A model generated the notes under the pieces. That model was not told the DNA's origin, made no database searches, and saw nothing but the letters and a program-made list of their open reading frames with translations. From NCBI GenBank assembly GCA_041170585.1, contig JBEDNN010000017.1, positions 1 through 25,834 on the forward strand: a stretch of 25,834 nucleotides of DNA, in the 5' to 3' direction. Below are positions 7,912-15,420 of this stretch, in pieces. Made by a program: the position numbers and the translations under genes. Every line of letters begins with the position of its first letter. The first letter of the stretch is position 1. Source of the DNA: JBDLSY01 sp041170585. GTDB lineage: Bacteria > Pseudomonadota > Gammaproteobacteria > Burkholderiales > Burkholderiaceae_C.

Positions 7912-9087
7912 ATGGTTGATGCCGTTATTGTGTCCACAGCACGTACCCCACTGGCTAAAAGCTGGAAAGGTTCTTTTAATATGACTCACGGAGCAACGCT
8001 AGCGGGTCATGCCATTGAACACGCCGTCAAACGTGCGGGTATTGAAGGTGCGGAAGTTGATGATGTATTGCTGGGTTGTGCTAATCCCGAAGGTGCAACA
8101 GGTTGGAATATTGCCCGTCAAGCTGCATTGCGTGCAGGTTTACCCGTATCAGTATCAGGTGTAACGGTTAATCGTTTTTGTTCCAGTGGTTTACAAACCA
8201 TTGCAATAGCCAGTCAGAGAATTATTGCAGGTGAAGGTGATATTTACGTGGCAGGCGGTGTAGAAAGTATTTCATGCGTCCAGCAAGAGTTAAATATGCA
8301 TATGTTTAAAGAAAATTGGTTAAGTAAACATAAGCCTGAAATTTATTGGCCAATGCTTAATACGGCTGAAAACCTTGCTAAACGGTATCAGATTAACCGT
8401 CTTGAGTGCGATGAATATGGCGTATTAAGCCAGCAAAAAGCCTGTGCTGCCCGTGATGCAGGTTTGTTCGATGCAGAAATAGTCCCTATTACAGTTACCG
8501 CAGGTGTAGCCGATTTAAAATTAGGGATACGTAGCCAAGTAGTGACTGTTAGCTGTGATGAAGGATTTCGTGACGGTACTACTTTAGAAGCCTTAAGTGC
8601 AATTCGTTCAGCTATTCCTAATGGTGTGGTCGCTGCAGGTAATAGTAGTCAATTTAGCGATGGGGCGGGTGCATGCGTAGTGATGAATGCCCGTTTAGCT
8701 GAACAAAAAGGACTGTCTCCGTTGGGTATATTTCGTGGATTTGCCGTAGCGGGTTGTGAGCCTGATGAAATGGGTATTGGTCCTGTCGTAGCTGTCCCTA
8801 AACTATTAACCCGTTTGGGTTTAACCATTCAGGACATTGATTTATGGGAAATAAATGAAGCCTTTGCGGTACAAGTATTGTATTGTGCAAAAAAATTGGG
8901 TATTCCAATGGATAAGCTAAATGTCAATGGAGGAGCAATTGCTTTAGGACACCCGTATGGCGTGAGTGGACAACGCTTAACAGGACACGCTTTAATTGAA
9001 GGCAAACGCCGTGGGGCAAAATTAGTCTGCGTGACGATGTGCGTAGGCGGTGGTATGGGCGCAGCAGCCGTATTTGAGGTGGCATAA
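7912..9087 (+). CDS. Acetyl-CoA C-acyltransferase (3-ketoacyl-CoA thiolase)
   Basis: 391-residue thiolase, normal length, catalysing the last step of beta-oxidation (cleavage of 3-ketoacyl-CoA by CoA). Catalytic residues are visible: nucleophile Cys90 in VNRFCSSG, His347 in GHPYGVSG, and Cys377 in CVTMCVGGGMG. AGGAGA at 7901-7906 supports the ATG. It follows the bifunctional hydratase/dehydrogenase gene and probably shares its transcript; the two form the usual alpha/beta pairing of a trifunctional system. Its stop overlaps the purK start by one base (TAATG), so purK is likely translated by re-initiation. An acetoacetyl-CoA thiolase role cannot be excluded from sequence, but the context favours degradation of fatty acids. 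Confidence 0.94.
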   Translation: MVDAVIVSTARTPLAKSWKGSFNMTHGATLAGHAIEHAVKRAGIEGAEVDDVLLGCANPEGATGWNIARQAALRAGLPVSVSGVTVNRFCSSGLQTIAIASQRIIAGEGDIYVAGGVESISCVQQELNMHMFKENWLSKHKPEIYWPMLNTAENLAKRYQINRLECDEYGVLSQQKACAARDAGLFDAEIVPITVTAGVADLKLGIRSQVVTVSCDEGFRDGTTLEALSAIRSAIPNGVVAAGNSSQFSDGAGACVVMNARLAEQKGLSPLGIFRGFAVAGCEPDEMGIGPVVAVPKLLTRLGLTIQDIDLWEINEAFAVQVLYCAKKLGIPMDKLNVNGGAIALGHPYGVSGQRLTGHALIEGKRRGAKLVCVTMCVGGGMGAAAVFEVA

Positions 9088-10256
9088 TGACGGATATTCA
9101 ACGAACAATAGGTATTTTAGGCGGTGGTCAGTTAGGGCGAATGTTTTGCCATGCAGCACAACAATTAGGCTTTAAAACTACCGTCTTAGATGCGGATAAT
9201 ACCAGCCCAGCAGGTTTGATTGCACACCAACATATTCAAGCAGCTTATGATGATTTAACGGCTTTAAAACAGTTAGCACAATCCTGTGAGGCGATTACGA
9301 CTGAATTTGAAAATGTACCTGCGGATTCTTTAGCCTACTTAGCCGCTATGACGGCGGTATACCCCAGCCATACAGCAGTGCGGGTGTGTCAAGACCGTAC
9401 GCTAGAAAAACAATGGTTTGCGGATTGCCAAATTGCGTGTGCACCCAATGTTACGCTAGCACAAGCACAAGATTGTTTAACGATTTCATCAGACTTGTTT
9501 CCCGCTATTTTAAAAACAGCACAAATGGGTTATGACGGCAAAGGACAATTAACAGTGAATACCCACGCTGATTTATTGGTTGCCTTTAAACAGTTAGGTT
9601 CAGTGCGTTGCGTATTAGAAAAAAAATTACCATTAGACTATGAAATATCGGTCATTGTTGCACGCAGTACTGATGGCGTAGTGGTTAATTTGCCAGTACA
9701 ACAAAATAATCATGTGGGCGGTGTTTTGGCTTTAACGCAAGTCCCTGCACCCAATCTTAGTACTGAACAAATTAAACAAGCAATTAATGCGGCAACAATG
9801 ATTGCACAACGTTTAGAATATGTGGGCGTATTGTGTGTAGAGTTTTTTATCTTGCAAGATGGTCGTTTGGTCGCTAATGAATTAGCACCTAGGCCGCATA
9901 ATAGCGGACATTACAGTATTGAAGCGTGCGATACTAATCAATTTCAATTACAAGTGCGCACAGTAGCGGGCTTACCTTTAATTCAACCCCGTCAAATTCA
10001 AGCGGCGGTGATGGTCAATCTTTTAGGTGATATTTGGTTTAATTCGCCTGATACTGATGGATTATGTGAGCCAGATTGGACAAGCATTTTAAATATGAGT
10101 GGGGTTCATTTACATTTATACGGTAAAACAACTCCAAAAATAGGGCGAAAAATGGGACATATTACGGTTACTGCTGATACTTTAGAAGATGCTCAAATAA
10201 AGGCAAAGCAGTGTTGTGAGTATTTAGGATTACAACATTACTTTGTTCAACAATAA
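9087..10256 (+). CDS. purK: 5-(carboxyamino)imidazole ribonucleotide synthase
   Basis: ATP-grasp enzyme of purine synthesis that makes N5-carboxyaminoimidazole ribonucleotide from AIR, bicarbonate and ATP. 389 residues. N-terminal glycine loop GILGGGQLGRM (9-19), ATP-grasp metal-binding Glu252 (CVEFF) and Glu265 (ANELAPRPHNSGHY), which is the PurK signature. Its partner purE is not in the window, which is unusual because the two are often adjacent. The start shares one base with the thiolase stop, so purine synthesis is here placed under the same transcript as fatty-acid oxidation. tadA begins 44 bases after it. Confidence 0.95.
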   Translation: MTDIQRTIGILGGGQLGRMFCHAAQQLGFKTTVLDADNTSPAGLIAHQHIQAAYDDLTALKQLAQSCEAITTEFENVPADSLAYLAAMTAVYPSHTAVRVCQDRTLEKQWFADCQIACAPNVTLAQAQDCLTISSDLFPAILKTAQMGYDGKGQLTVNTHADLLVAFKQLGSVRCVLEKKLPLDYEISVIVARSTDGVVVNLPVQQNNHVGGVLALTQVPAPNLSTEQIKQAINAATMIAQRLEYVGVLCVEFFILQDGRLVANELAPRPHNSGHYSIEACDTNQFQLQVRTVAGLPLIQPRQIQAAVMVNLLGDIWFNSPDTDGLCEPDWTSILNMSGVHLHLYGKTTPKIGRKMGHITVTADTLEDAQIKAKQCCEYLGLQHYFVQQ

Positions 10257-10300
10257 CATTTAATTATATTACTCAATAATTATATTTAATAACGATACCA

Positions 10301-10816
10301 ATGATGCCATCAGATTTGTCCGATGACTATTTTATGCGCTTAGCTTTAGAGCAAGCGTATTTGGCTCAAGAGATTGACGAAGTCCCTGTTGGGGCTGTCT
10401 TAGTGCAAGCAGGGCAGGTGTTAGCGGTAGGGAGTAACCGTGTGATTCATGAGCATGACCCGAGTGCACACGCAGAAATAATTGCATTGCGTATGGCGGG
10501 AAAGATACGGTCTAATTACCGCTTACCGCATACGACTTTATATGTTACTTTAGAACCGTGTGCAATGTGTGTATCGGCTATATTCCATGCCCGTGTTCAG
10601 CGGGTGGTTTATGGTGCAACAGACCGTAAAACAGGTGCGTGTGGTGGCAATACTGATTTGCGTACCTTGTCAATTAATCACCATACCCGTTTTGAGTCGG
10701 GTATTTTGCAGACAGAGTGTGCAATTGTTTTACAAGATTTTTTTAAAGAACGCCGTGCCGCTGCTAAGGCACTAAAGGCACTAAAGGCATTAAAAATACT
10801 CAACACACATGATTAG
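10301..10816 (+). CDS. tadA: tRNA-specific adenosine deaminase
   Basis: Zinc deaminase that converts A34 to inosine in the anticodon of tRNA-Arg(ACG). 171 residues. Active site: His57 and catalytic Glu59 in HAEI, zinc ligands Cys87 and Cys90 in PCAMC; VPVGAVLV and ACGG blocks are also typical. Two ATGs are adjacent at the start and no strong Shine-Dalgarno is visible, so the first Met is uncertain by one residue. The C-terminus carries an extra Lys-Ala-Leu tract produced by a 9-base tandem repeat (GCACTAAAG, 10769-10795), beyond the conserved domain. Its last 8 bases overlap the start of ldcA. Confidence 0.95.
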   Translation: MMPSDLSDDYFMRLALEQAYLAQEIDEVPVGAVLVQAGQVLAVGSNRVIHEHDPSAHAEIIALRMAGKIRSNYRLPHTTLYVTLEPCAMCVSAIFHARVQRVVYGATDRKTGACGGNTDLRTLSINHHTRFESGILQTECAIVLQDFFKERRAAAKALKALKALKILNTHD

Positions 10817-11783
10817 TTCATTGACTTCAAAAAAACTGACTTTAAGAATTGTTGCACCCAGTGGGGTAATGGAACACCCTGATATTTTGCAACGTGCAGT
10901 CAAGCGTTTAAAACGAATGGATTTGAGGGTTGAATTAGATGAGCAAACAGCATTGATTCACCAGCGGTTTGCTGGGACTGACGAACAGAGAGCGACCGCG
11001 TTAGAACGTGCTTTACTAGACCCTAATGTTAATATTGTGATGGCAGCACGCGGAGGTTACGGTGCGCATCGCTTACTGCCGTTAATTGACTGGAAGGCAG
11101 CAGCAGCAGCGGTTAAGTTAAACCATAAAATAATTATTGGGCACTCTGATTTCACTGCCATTCAGTTGGCTTTATTGTGCCATGGTGCTGCCAGCGTGGC
11201 TGGGCCTTGTGCGGGTGTAGACTTTGGCGGTGAGCGTTGTAATTCGTTTATGAAACAGTCGTTTAATGAAATAATAATGCCTATATATTTAAATAGCTTT
11301 ATTTTACATAACGAAAATAATGCACCCATTAAATTTAAAACAAATACAATAACTGCTACTGGATTTAATACAACGGGTATAGTTTGGGGCGGTAATTTAA
11401 CCATGCTATGCAGTTTATTAGGTACACCTTATTTTCCTAAATTAGAGCAGATTAAAGGTGGGATTTTATTGATAGAAGATGTCAATGAACGCCCTTTTCG
11501 CATAGAACGTATGTTGAACCAATTATACTTGGCAGGGGTATTAAGCTGTCAAAATACCGTGTTATGGGGAGATTTCGGTCATCCAAGTATTTTAGATTAT
11601 GACCGAGGGTATGATTTAAACAGTGTGATTGATTATGCACGCAATACTTTGGATTTAGGTGAGCGGCTTATTACGGGCTTACCATTTGGTCATTGCCCTA
11701 AAAAACTATCATTACCGATGGGGGTTCAAGCAAATTTAAGCCTTAGTACAAATCAACAAGTTAGCCTACAGTATTATATTTAA
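10809..11783 (+). CDS. ldcA: LD-carboxypeptidase (peptidase S66)
   Basis: Cytoplasmic serine peptidase that trims the terminal D-Ala from murein tetrapeptides during cell-wall recycling. 324 residues. The S66 catalytic triad is visible: Ser113 in IIGHSDFTA, Glu223 in LLIEDVNERP, and His295 in LPFGHCPKK. The conserved ARGGYGAHRLL block (80-90) is also present. The start overlaps tadA by 8 bases and the gene ends the plus-strand run; the next gene is convergent. No signal peptide, in keeping with a cytoplasmic recycling enzyme. Confidence 0.93.
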   Translation: MISSLTSKKLTLRIVAPSGVMEHPDILQRAVKRLKRMDLRVELDEQTALIHQRFAGTDEQRATALERALLDPNVNIVMAARGGYGAHRLLPLIDWKAAAAAVKLNHKIIIGHSDFTAIQLALLCHGAASVAGPCAGVDFGGERCNSFMKQSFNEIIMPIYLNSFILHNENNAPIKFKTNTITATGFNTTGIVWGGNLTMLCSLLGTPYFPKLEQIKGGILLIEDVNERPFRIERMLNQLYLAGVLSCQNTVLWGDFGHPSILDYDRGYDLNSVIDYARNTLDLGERLITGLPFGHCPKKLSLPMGVQANLSLSTNQQVSLQYYI

Positions 11784-11812
11784 ATGTTTTAAATGTATAT
11801 AAAATAATCTTT

Positions 11813-11875
11813 TATCAGTGATATTTGAACATTACCAAAAAATCTTATTTTAAAATACTATGACTATAGTTTATA
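11813..11875. repeat. Direct repeat, copy A (3' side of the flotillin gene)
   Basis: TATCAGTG, then TATTTGAACATTACC, then ACTAT-ACTATAGTTTATA, ending exactly at the flotillin stop codon. The same blocks occur at 13534-13582, ending at the peroxiredoxin stop codon, with a 13-14 base indel and few substitutions. The pair brackets the flotillin gene and its promoter region. Confidence 0.8.
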
Positions 11876-13336
11876 TTATTTTTTAATATCTAATACTTTC
11901 TCGGCAACTGCCATAATGTCAGGGTTATTCTTTAGTGCAGATACCATAGCCCCTAATTTTGTACCGCCTTTGGCTGAAAAAATCTCTCCAATTGAACCAA
12001 TACCCTCTGTTACCGTACCACCGTTCGCAATTACTTTAATGTCCGCATTTTCAAGTGCTTTTGCATTGGCAATACCAATTTTCTCAACAGCCTCAAGGTT
12101 TCTAACACTCACAAGATAGGCTTGATACTTATCATCCCCCCCAATTTTGTCTGCTAAGGTTATTTGTGCATCTACGGGAGCCATAAGCTTGGCTTTATCT
12201 GCGATACCTTGTGCAATACCGACAGCTTCAATACCTTCGGCATTGTTTTTTTGTAATATAAGATTGCCTTCAGCAATAAGAATTGTGGCATCTTTATCAC
12301 CATTTGCTTTTGTTACAATCACTTCTTTGTCTGCTTGTGCTTTGGTAACGGCTACTTCTTTGTCTGCATTGGCTTTAACAACAGCCACTTGCTTTTGTGC
12401 TTCTGCATCTACCACGGCGACATCTTTCTTAATTTCTGCATCACGCACATCGTTCATTTGTCGAACTGCCATTGTTCGTTCAGCCGTTGTTTTTGCTTCA
12501 ATTTGAATCTCTTGTTGTGCACGTTCTCCAGCAATTCCAATGGCTCGTTTGGTAGTTGCCGTTCGTTCACCCACCAGTTGTTCGGCTTCTTGCTTACGTA
12601 AATCAATTTGTTGCTGTGCTTCAATTTCTGCGGTTAATGCAGCACGTGAGTTTTCTGCGACTTTTGTTCTAGACTCCATCTCTATGCGCGACTTCTCTTT
12701 CGCCATAATATTGGAGATAACTTCAGAACCTTTATGGTCTCTGATATCCATAAACTCAATCGTTTTTGAGGTTTTTACGCCCCACTGAATCAGTTGATCA
12801 TCAATTTCATTTGTGAACTGTTCACCTAAAACAGACCTGTCTTGCATAATGACTTCAAGGTCATTGGTCGCCAAAATTCTACGAACCACACCCTGAAGTA
12901 CACCACTTAACTGGTCTCGGAGTTCATTTGATGAATTCATACGAGCAGCTGCCAGTTCAAAATCATCAATTCGAAAGAAAGCCTGTATATTTACTTCAAA
13001 AGGTAAACGGCCTTTATCATAAGCTTCATAGGCTTCTAAGCTAACATCAAAAATTGATTTTGGAAATGTTCTAGCATCTACACCAAGAATGGGTAACCAG
13101 CTAGGCCAAGCGTAGTAAACAGTCCCCGGATCAATAATAATAGAACCTTGTTCATCTTTTTTATCTGTTTGACCTGTGCCGTATGAAACAGTTTTACTTT
13201 TAGAGCGAACGACATGCACTTCATTGGTTGAAACCACACGGCGTAACAATGACATCACCCAAAATACGACAACAAAAAATATTGCGGCGACAGTAATAAA
13301 TACTATGAGCATTGAGAACGGTGACATTGTGTCCAT
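11876..13336 (-). CDS. Flotillin-like SPFH/band 7 membrane protein
   Basis: 486-residue flotillin-type protein. An N-terminal membrane segment (about residues 5-31) precedes the SPFH domain (about 35-215). This is followed by a long Ala/Glu-rich coiled coil and a C-terminal region ending VAEKVLDIKK. Residues 304-358 are five consecutive 11-residue repeats (for example KEVAVTKAQAD), mirrored as 33-base repeats in the DNA. Such proteins form large ring or cage assemblies and organise membrane microdomains. The frame opens at a TTG at 13357, but AGGAG lies 8 bases before the ATG at 13336, so that ATG is taken as start. No NfeD/YuaF partner is adjacent. It is bracketed by a direct repeat, so it may have been inserted next to the peroxiredoxin gene. 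Confidence 0.9.
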   Translation of the reverse strand: MDTMSPFSMLIVFITVAAIFFVVVFWVMSLLRRVVSTNEVHVVRSKSKTVSYGTGQTDKKDEQGSIIIDPGTVYYAWPSWLPILGVDARTFPKSIFDVSLEAYEAYDKGRLPFEVNIQAFFRIDDFELAAARMNSSNELRDQLSGVLQGVVRRILATNDLEVIMQDRSVLGEQFTNEIDDQLIQWGVKTSKTIEFMDIRDHKGSEVISNIMAKEKSRIEMESRTKVAENSRAALTAEIEAQQQIDLRKQEAEQLVGERTATTKRAIGIAGERAQQEIQIEAKTTAERTMAVRQMNDVRDAEIKKDVAVVDAEAQKQVAVVKANADKEVAVTKAQADKEVIVTKANGDKDATILIAEGNLILQKNNAEGIEAVGIAQGIADKAKLMAPVDAQITLADKIGGDDKYQAYLVSVRNLEAVEKIGIANAKALENADIKVIANGGTVTEGIGSIGEIFSAKGGTKLGAMVSALKNNPDIMAVAEKVLDIKK

Positions 13337-13360
13337 TTTAGAAACTCCTAAAATCAATGC

Positions 13361-13388
13361 TGGTACACGACATCGCTGCCGTGTACTA
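13361..13388 (-). promoter_or_regulatory. Stem-loop in the flotillin leader
   Basis: GTACACG (13363-13369) and CGTGTAC (13380-13386) form a perfect 7-base stem around a 10-base loop, extendable to 9 pairs with one G-U. It lies about 15 bases upstream of the AGGAG site of the flotillin gene. It could be a leader hairpin or a palindromic operator; the sequence alone does not decide. Confidence 0.4.
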
Positions 13389-13441
13389 AGCTAAACAAGT
13401 TTTATAACCTGTTTTTATAAGCTGTATTTTCAGAATAAAAA

Positions 13442-13559
13442 TAGGTAATGTTAAAATTTAACTTTTATAATATTTATACTGGTGAGGTAGCCTGTTTATT
13501 TTACTGGTTACTTCTTAATTATTAAACTTTTTGTATCAGTGCTATTTGAACATTACCTA
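13442..13559. mobile_element. MITE-like element with terminal inverted repeats and TA ends
   Basis: TAGGTAATGTTAAAAT (13442-13457) and ATTTGAACATTACCTA (13544-13559) are inverted repeats matching at 15 of 16 positions. The outermost TA on each side looks like the TA target duplication made by IS630/Tc1-mariner elements. The roughly 114-base interior encodes nothing and contains two ACTGGT words. It sits in the spacer between the peroxiredoxin and flotillin genes. No full-length IS with these ends is in the window. Confidence 0.55.
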
Positions 13560-13582
13560 AAAATACTATAACTATAGTTTAT
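13534..13582. repeat. Direct repeat, copy B (3' side of the peroxiredoxin gene)
   Basis: Second copy of the block at 11813-11875. It contains the right terminal inverted repeat of the MITE-like element plus about 23 bases of flank, including the near-palindrome ACTATAACTATAGTTTATA at the peroxiredoxin stop codon. Confidence 0.8.
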
Positions 13583-14082
13583 AGTTGTGCTAATACATTT
13601 TCTGCACTAGAAACTTCATATTTTCCAGCTACTTCGTGTCCTAACCAAGTAACAATACCATCATTAACAATCATTGCAAAGCGGTCTGTACGAATACCCA
13701 TACCATGGGCTGTTAAATCTGATTCTAAACCTAAAGCTTTGGTATACGTTACATTGCCATCAGCAAACATACGTACTTTACCAGTCGCTTGATTGTCTCT
13801 GCCCCACGCACCCATTACAAAAGCATCATTGGTTGCTAAACACCATACTTCATCAACACCTTTGGCTTTTAAAGCAGCATGGTGTTGAACAAAGCTAGGT
13901 AACTGTTTAGCCGAACAGACGGGGGTATAAGCACCTGGTAAACCAAATACAACGATTTTTTTGCCTTTTACTAAATCAGACACTTTAAATGTATTAGGCC
14001 CCAAAGAACAACCGTTGCCTTCAACTTCAATAAACTCTGTTAATGTACCTGCTGGAAGTGATTGACCTGTAGTAATTGTCAT
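13579..14082 (-). CDS. Peroxiredoxin, Prx5 type
   Basis: 167-residue thiol peroxidase of the Prx5/PRDX5 group, reducing hydrogen peroxide and alkyl hydroperoxides in the cytoplasm. The active-site loop GLPGAYTPVCSAKQLPSF holds the peroxidatic Cys56, and the motif PGAxTPxCS is specific to this group. RFAMIVNDGIV and the C-terminal AENVLAQL end are also typical. No glutaredoxin domain is fused, so reduction by a separate thioredoxin or glutaredoxin is expected. AAAGGG lies shortly before the ATG. Its promoter would have to be inside or upstream of the A-rich repeat tract at 14100-14183. Confidence 0.93.
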   Translation of the reverse strand: MTITTGQSLPAGTLTEFIEVEGNGCSLGPNTFKVSDLVKGKKIVVFGLPGAYTPVCSAKQLPSFVQHHAALKAKGVDEVWCLATNDAFVMGAWGRDNQATGKVRMFADGNVTYTKALGLESDLTAHGMGIRTDRFAMIVNDGIVTWLGHEVAGKYEVSSAENVLAQL

Positions 14083-14099
14083 AATGAACCCTTTGAAAG

Positions 14100-14183
14100 A
14101 TAAAAATAAAAAATAAAAATAAAAATAAAAATAAAAATAAAAAGTAAAACTAAAAAATTTAAAAATTTAAAAATTTAAAAATC
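14100..14183. repeat. A-rich tandem arrays: AAAAAT x6-7 and AAAAATTT x3-4
   Basis: A 6-base array (about 14100-14143) is followed by an 8-base array (about 14152-14183) in the spacer between mlaB and the peroxiredoxin gene. The tracts are strongly A-rich on the plus strand and lie just upstream of the peroxiredoxin ribosome-binding site. Confidence 0.9.
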
Positions 14184-14195
14184 TCATCTATAAAA

Positions 14196-14501
14196 TCAAA
14201 TAGCGACTATATCTGTAACTTCATACAGTTGTGCTAATTGTTTTAAAGCAATAGGTATGTGTTGATGCTGAATAGTCAGTGTAGTAAAACGTTTTTTAAA
14301 AAATAGTATAAAAGCCAAAGCACTACTATCTACTACAGTACACGCTTGCCAATTTACGGTAAATATCTGTGCTACTGTCGCATTATTTGACCGCATAGCA
14401 GTTTGAATGGCCAATAGACAATCCGCTTTAGCAGTTTGCCAGTTTGTATGGTTAAGTGTGGCTGGGGTAGCCCAACTACTGGTATTTAAAGCGGCATTCA
14501 T
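14196..14501 (-). CDS. mlaB: MlaB-like STAS-domain protein of the phospholipid transport system
   Basis: 101-residue single STAS domain. The conserved VVDSSALAFILFF segment (about 56-68) is the MlaB/anti-sigma-antagonist signature. In the Mla pathway MlaB binds the MlaF ATPase in the cytoplasm and supports assembly of MlaFEDB. It lies 81 bases downstream of mlaC on the same strand, the usual order. The partners mlaF, mlaE and mlaD are not in the window. The call rests on the STAS motif plus the mlaC neighbour; alone it could be any STAS protein. Confidence 0.8.
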   Translation of the reverse strand: MNAALNTSSWATPATLNHTNWQTAKADCLLAIQTAMRSNNATVAQIFTVNWQACTVVDSSALAFILFFKKRFTTLTIQHQHIPIALKQLAQLYEVTDIVAI

Positions 14502-14582
14502 TAAGAATTTATATTAAGGATTTATTTATATAAGATATATAAGAGTTTATATTAAATAGTCGCATTTAATATTAAATACTGA

Positions 14583-15224
14583 CTATTTGCTACCATTACG
14601 AGTTTTCAAAAACTGAATTAGACCCGCAATGCCATTGGTTTCAATTTCTTTTGCAAATACACCACGGTAGTTTTGAACTAGCCAAGAACCTGCAACGTTT
14701 AAATCATATACTTTCCAAGCACCTGATATTTTTTCTAAGCGATAATCAACATTAATGGGTTCACCTTTTGCAATAACACTGGTACGTACTAAAGCATCTA
14801 TTGATTCAGGTTTAATATTAGAACGTCCCATTTTTAGAGTAGCATCTTTAGCTAAAGACAAAGCCCCACCATAAGTACGTTGCAGTAAAATTCTAAATTC
14901 TTTTTGTAACGCTGCTTGCTCTTCGGGTGTTGCTTTAGACCAGCTACGCCCTACTGCACTTTGGGTCATTTTAGCCAAATTAACATTAGGTAGTATTTTT
15001 TCATTGACTAAAGCATTAATTCGTTGTGGATCACCTGCCATTACTGCTTTGTCTGTTTTGATAGTTGCAAGTAAATCTTCAGCCGTTGCTTTAACAAATG
15101 CAACTGGGTCGCCTTGTGCGGTTTGTGCCAAAGCAGCATTTTGAATCAGTAGCAGACTTAATACACAACTCACTTGGGCTAAACCCTTGATGGCTATTTG
15201 ACTTATTTTATTGTAATGTTTCAT
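14583..15224 (-). CDS. mlaC: MlaC, periplasmic phospholipid-binding protein
   Basis: 213-residue member of the MlaC/Ttg2D family, which ferries phospholipids between the outer-membrane MlaA complex and the inner-membrane MlaFEDB complex. Signal peptide: positive start, hydrophobic core about 14-27 (VLSLLLIQ), probable cleavage after ALA at 33. Family features visible: ILPNVNLAKMTQSAVGRSW, EFRILLQRTYGGAL and VDYRLEKISGAWKVYDLNVAGSWLVQNYR near the C-terminus. AGGAT sits 9 bases before the ATG. fabG is upstream, with a 196-base spacer carrying a 16-base tandem repeat. The rest of the mla operon must be elsewhere, so mlaCB is a split-off pair in this genome. Confidence 0.92.
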   Translation of the reverse strand: MKHYNKISQIAIKGLAQVSCVLSLLLIQNAALAQTAQGDPVAFVKATAEDLLATIKTDKAVMAGDPQRINALVNEKILPNVNLAKMTQSAVGRSWSKATPEEQAALQKEFRILLQRTYGGALSLAKDATLKMGRSNIKPESIDALVRTSVIAKGEPINVDYRLEKISGAWKVYDLNVAGSWLVQNYRGVFAKEIETNGIAGLIQFLKTRNGSK

Positions 15225-15344
15225 ATTAAAAATATCCTAAAAATAAATATTAAAAAAAATTAAACTGTTTAGTAAAATTATTCAGTAAAAATAATATTAT
15301 AAGTACAGTGAGTGTGCTAAACGTAATAAATATATTAAATATAC

Positions 15345-15392
15345 TAAATGTAGTAAATATTAAATGTAGTAAATATTAAATGTAGTAAATAT
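15345..15392. repeat. Tandem repeat TAAATGTAGTAAATAT x3
   Basis: Three perfect 16-base copies in the spacer between fabG and mlaC. The surrounding bases (15290-15420) are degenerate versions of the same words. No gene, and in particular no acpP, is found in this spacer. Confidence 0.92.
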
Positions 15393-15420
15393 ATTAAGTA
15401 CGGTTAAATACTTTACTCAA

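Noticed and set aside
13337..13357. Upstream TTG start of the flotillin gene
   Set aside because: The TTG overlaps the region of the AGGAG site that serves the ATG at 13336.
13579..14082. AhpC/Tpx or AhpE type peroxiredoxin
   Set aside because: The loop PGAYTPVCS and the length of 167 residues fit the Prx5 group better.
15225..15420. acpP expected after fabG
   Set aside because: No frame with the acyl-carrier DSL motif is present; the spacer is AT-rich repeat only.
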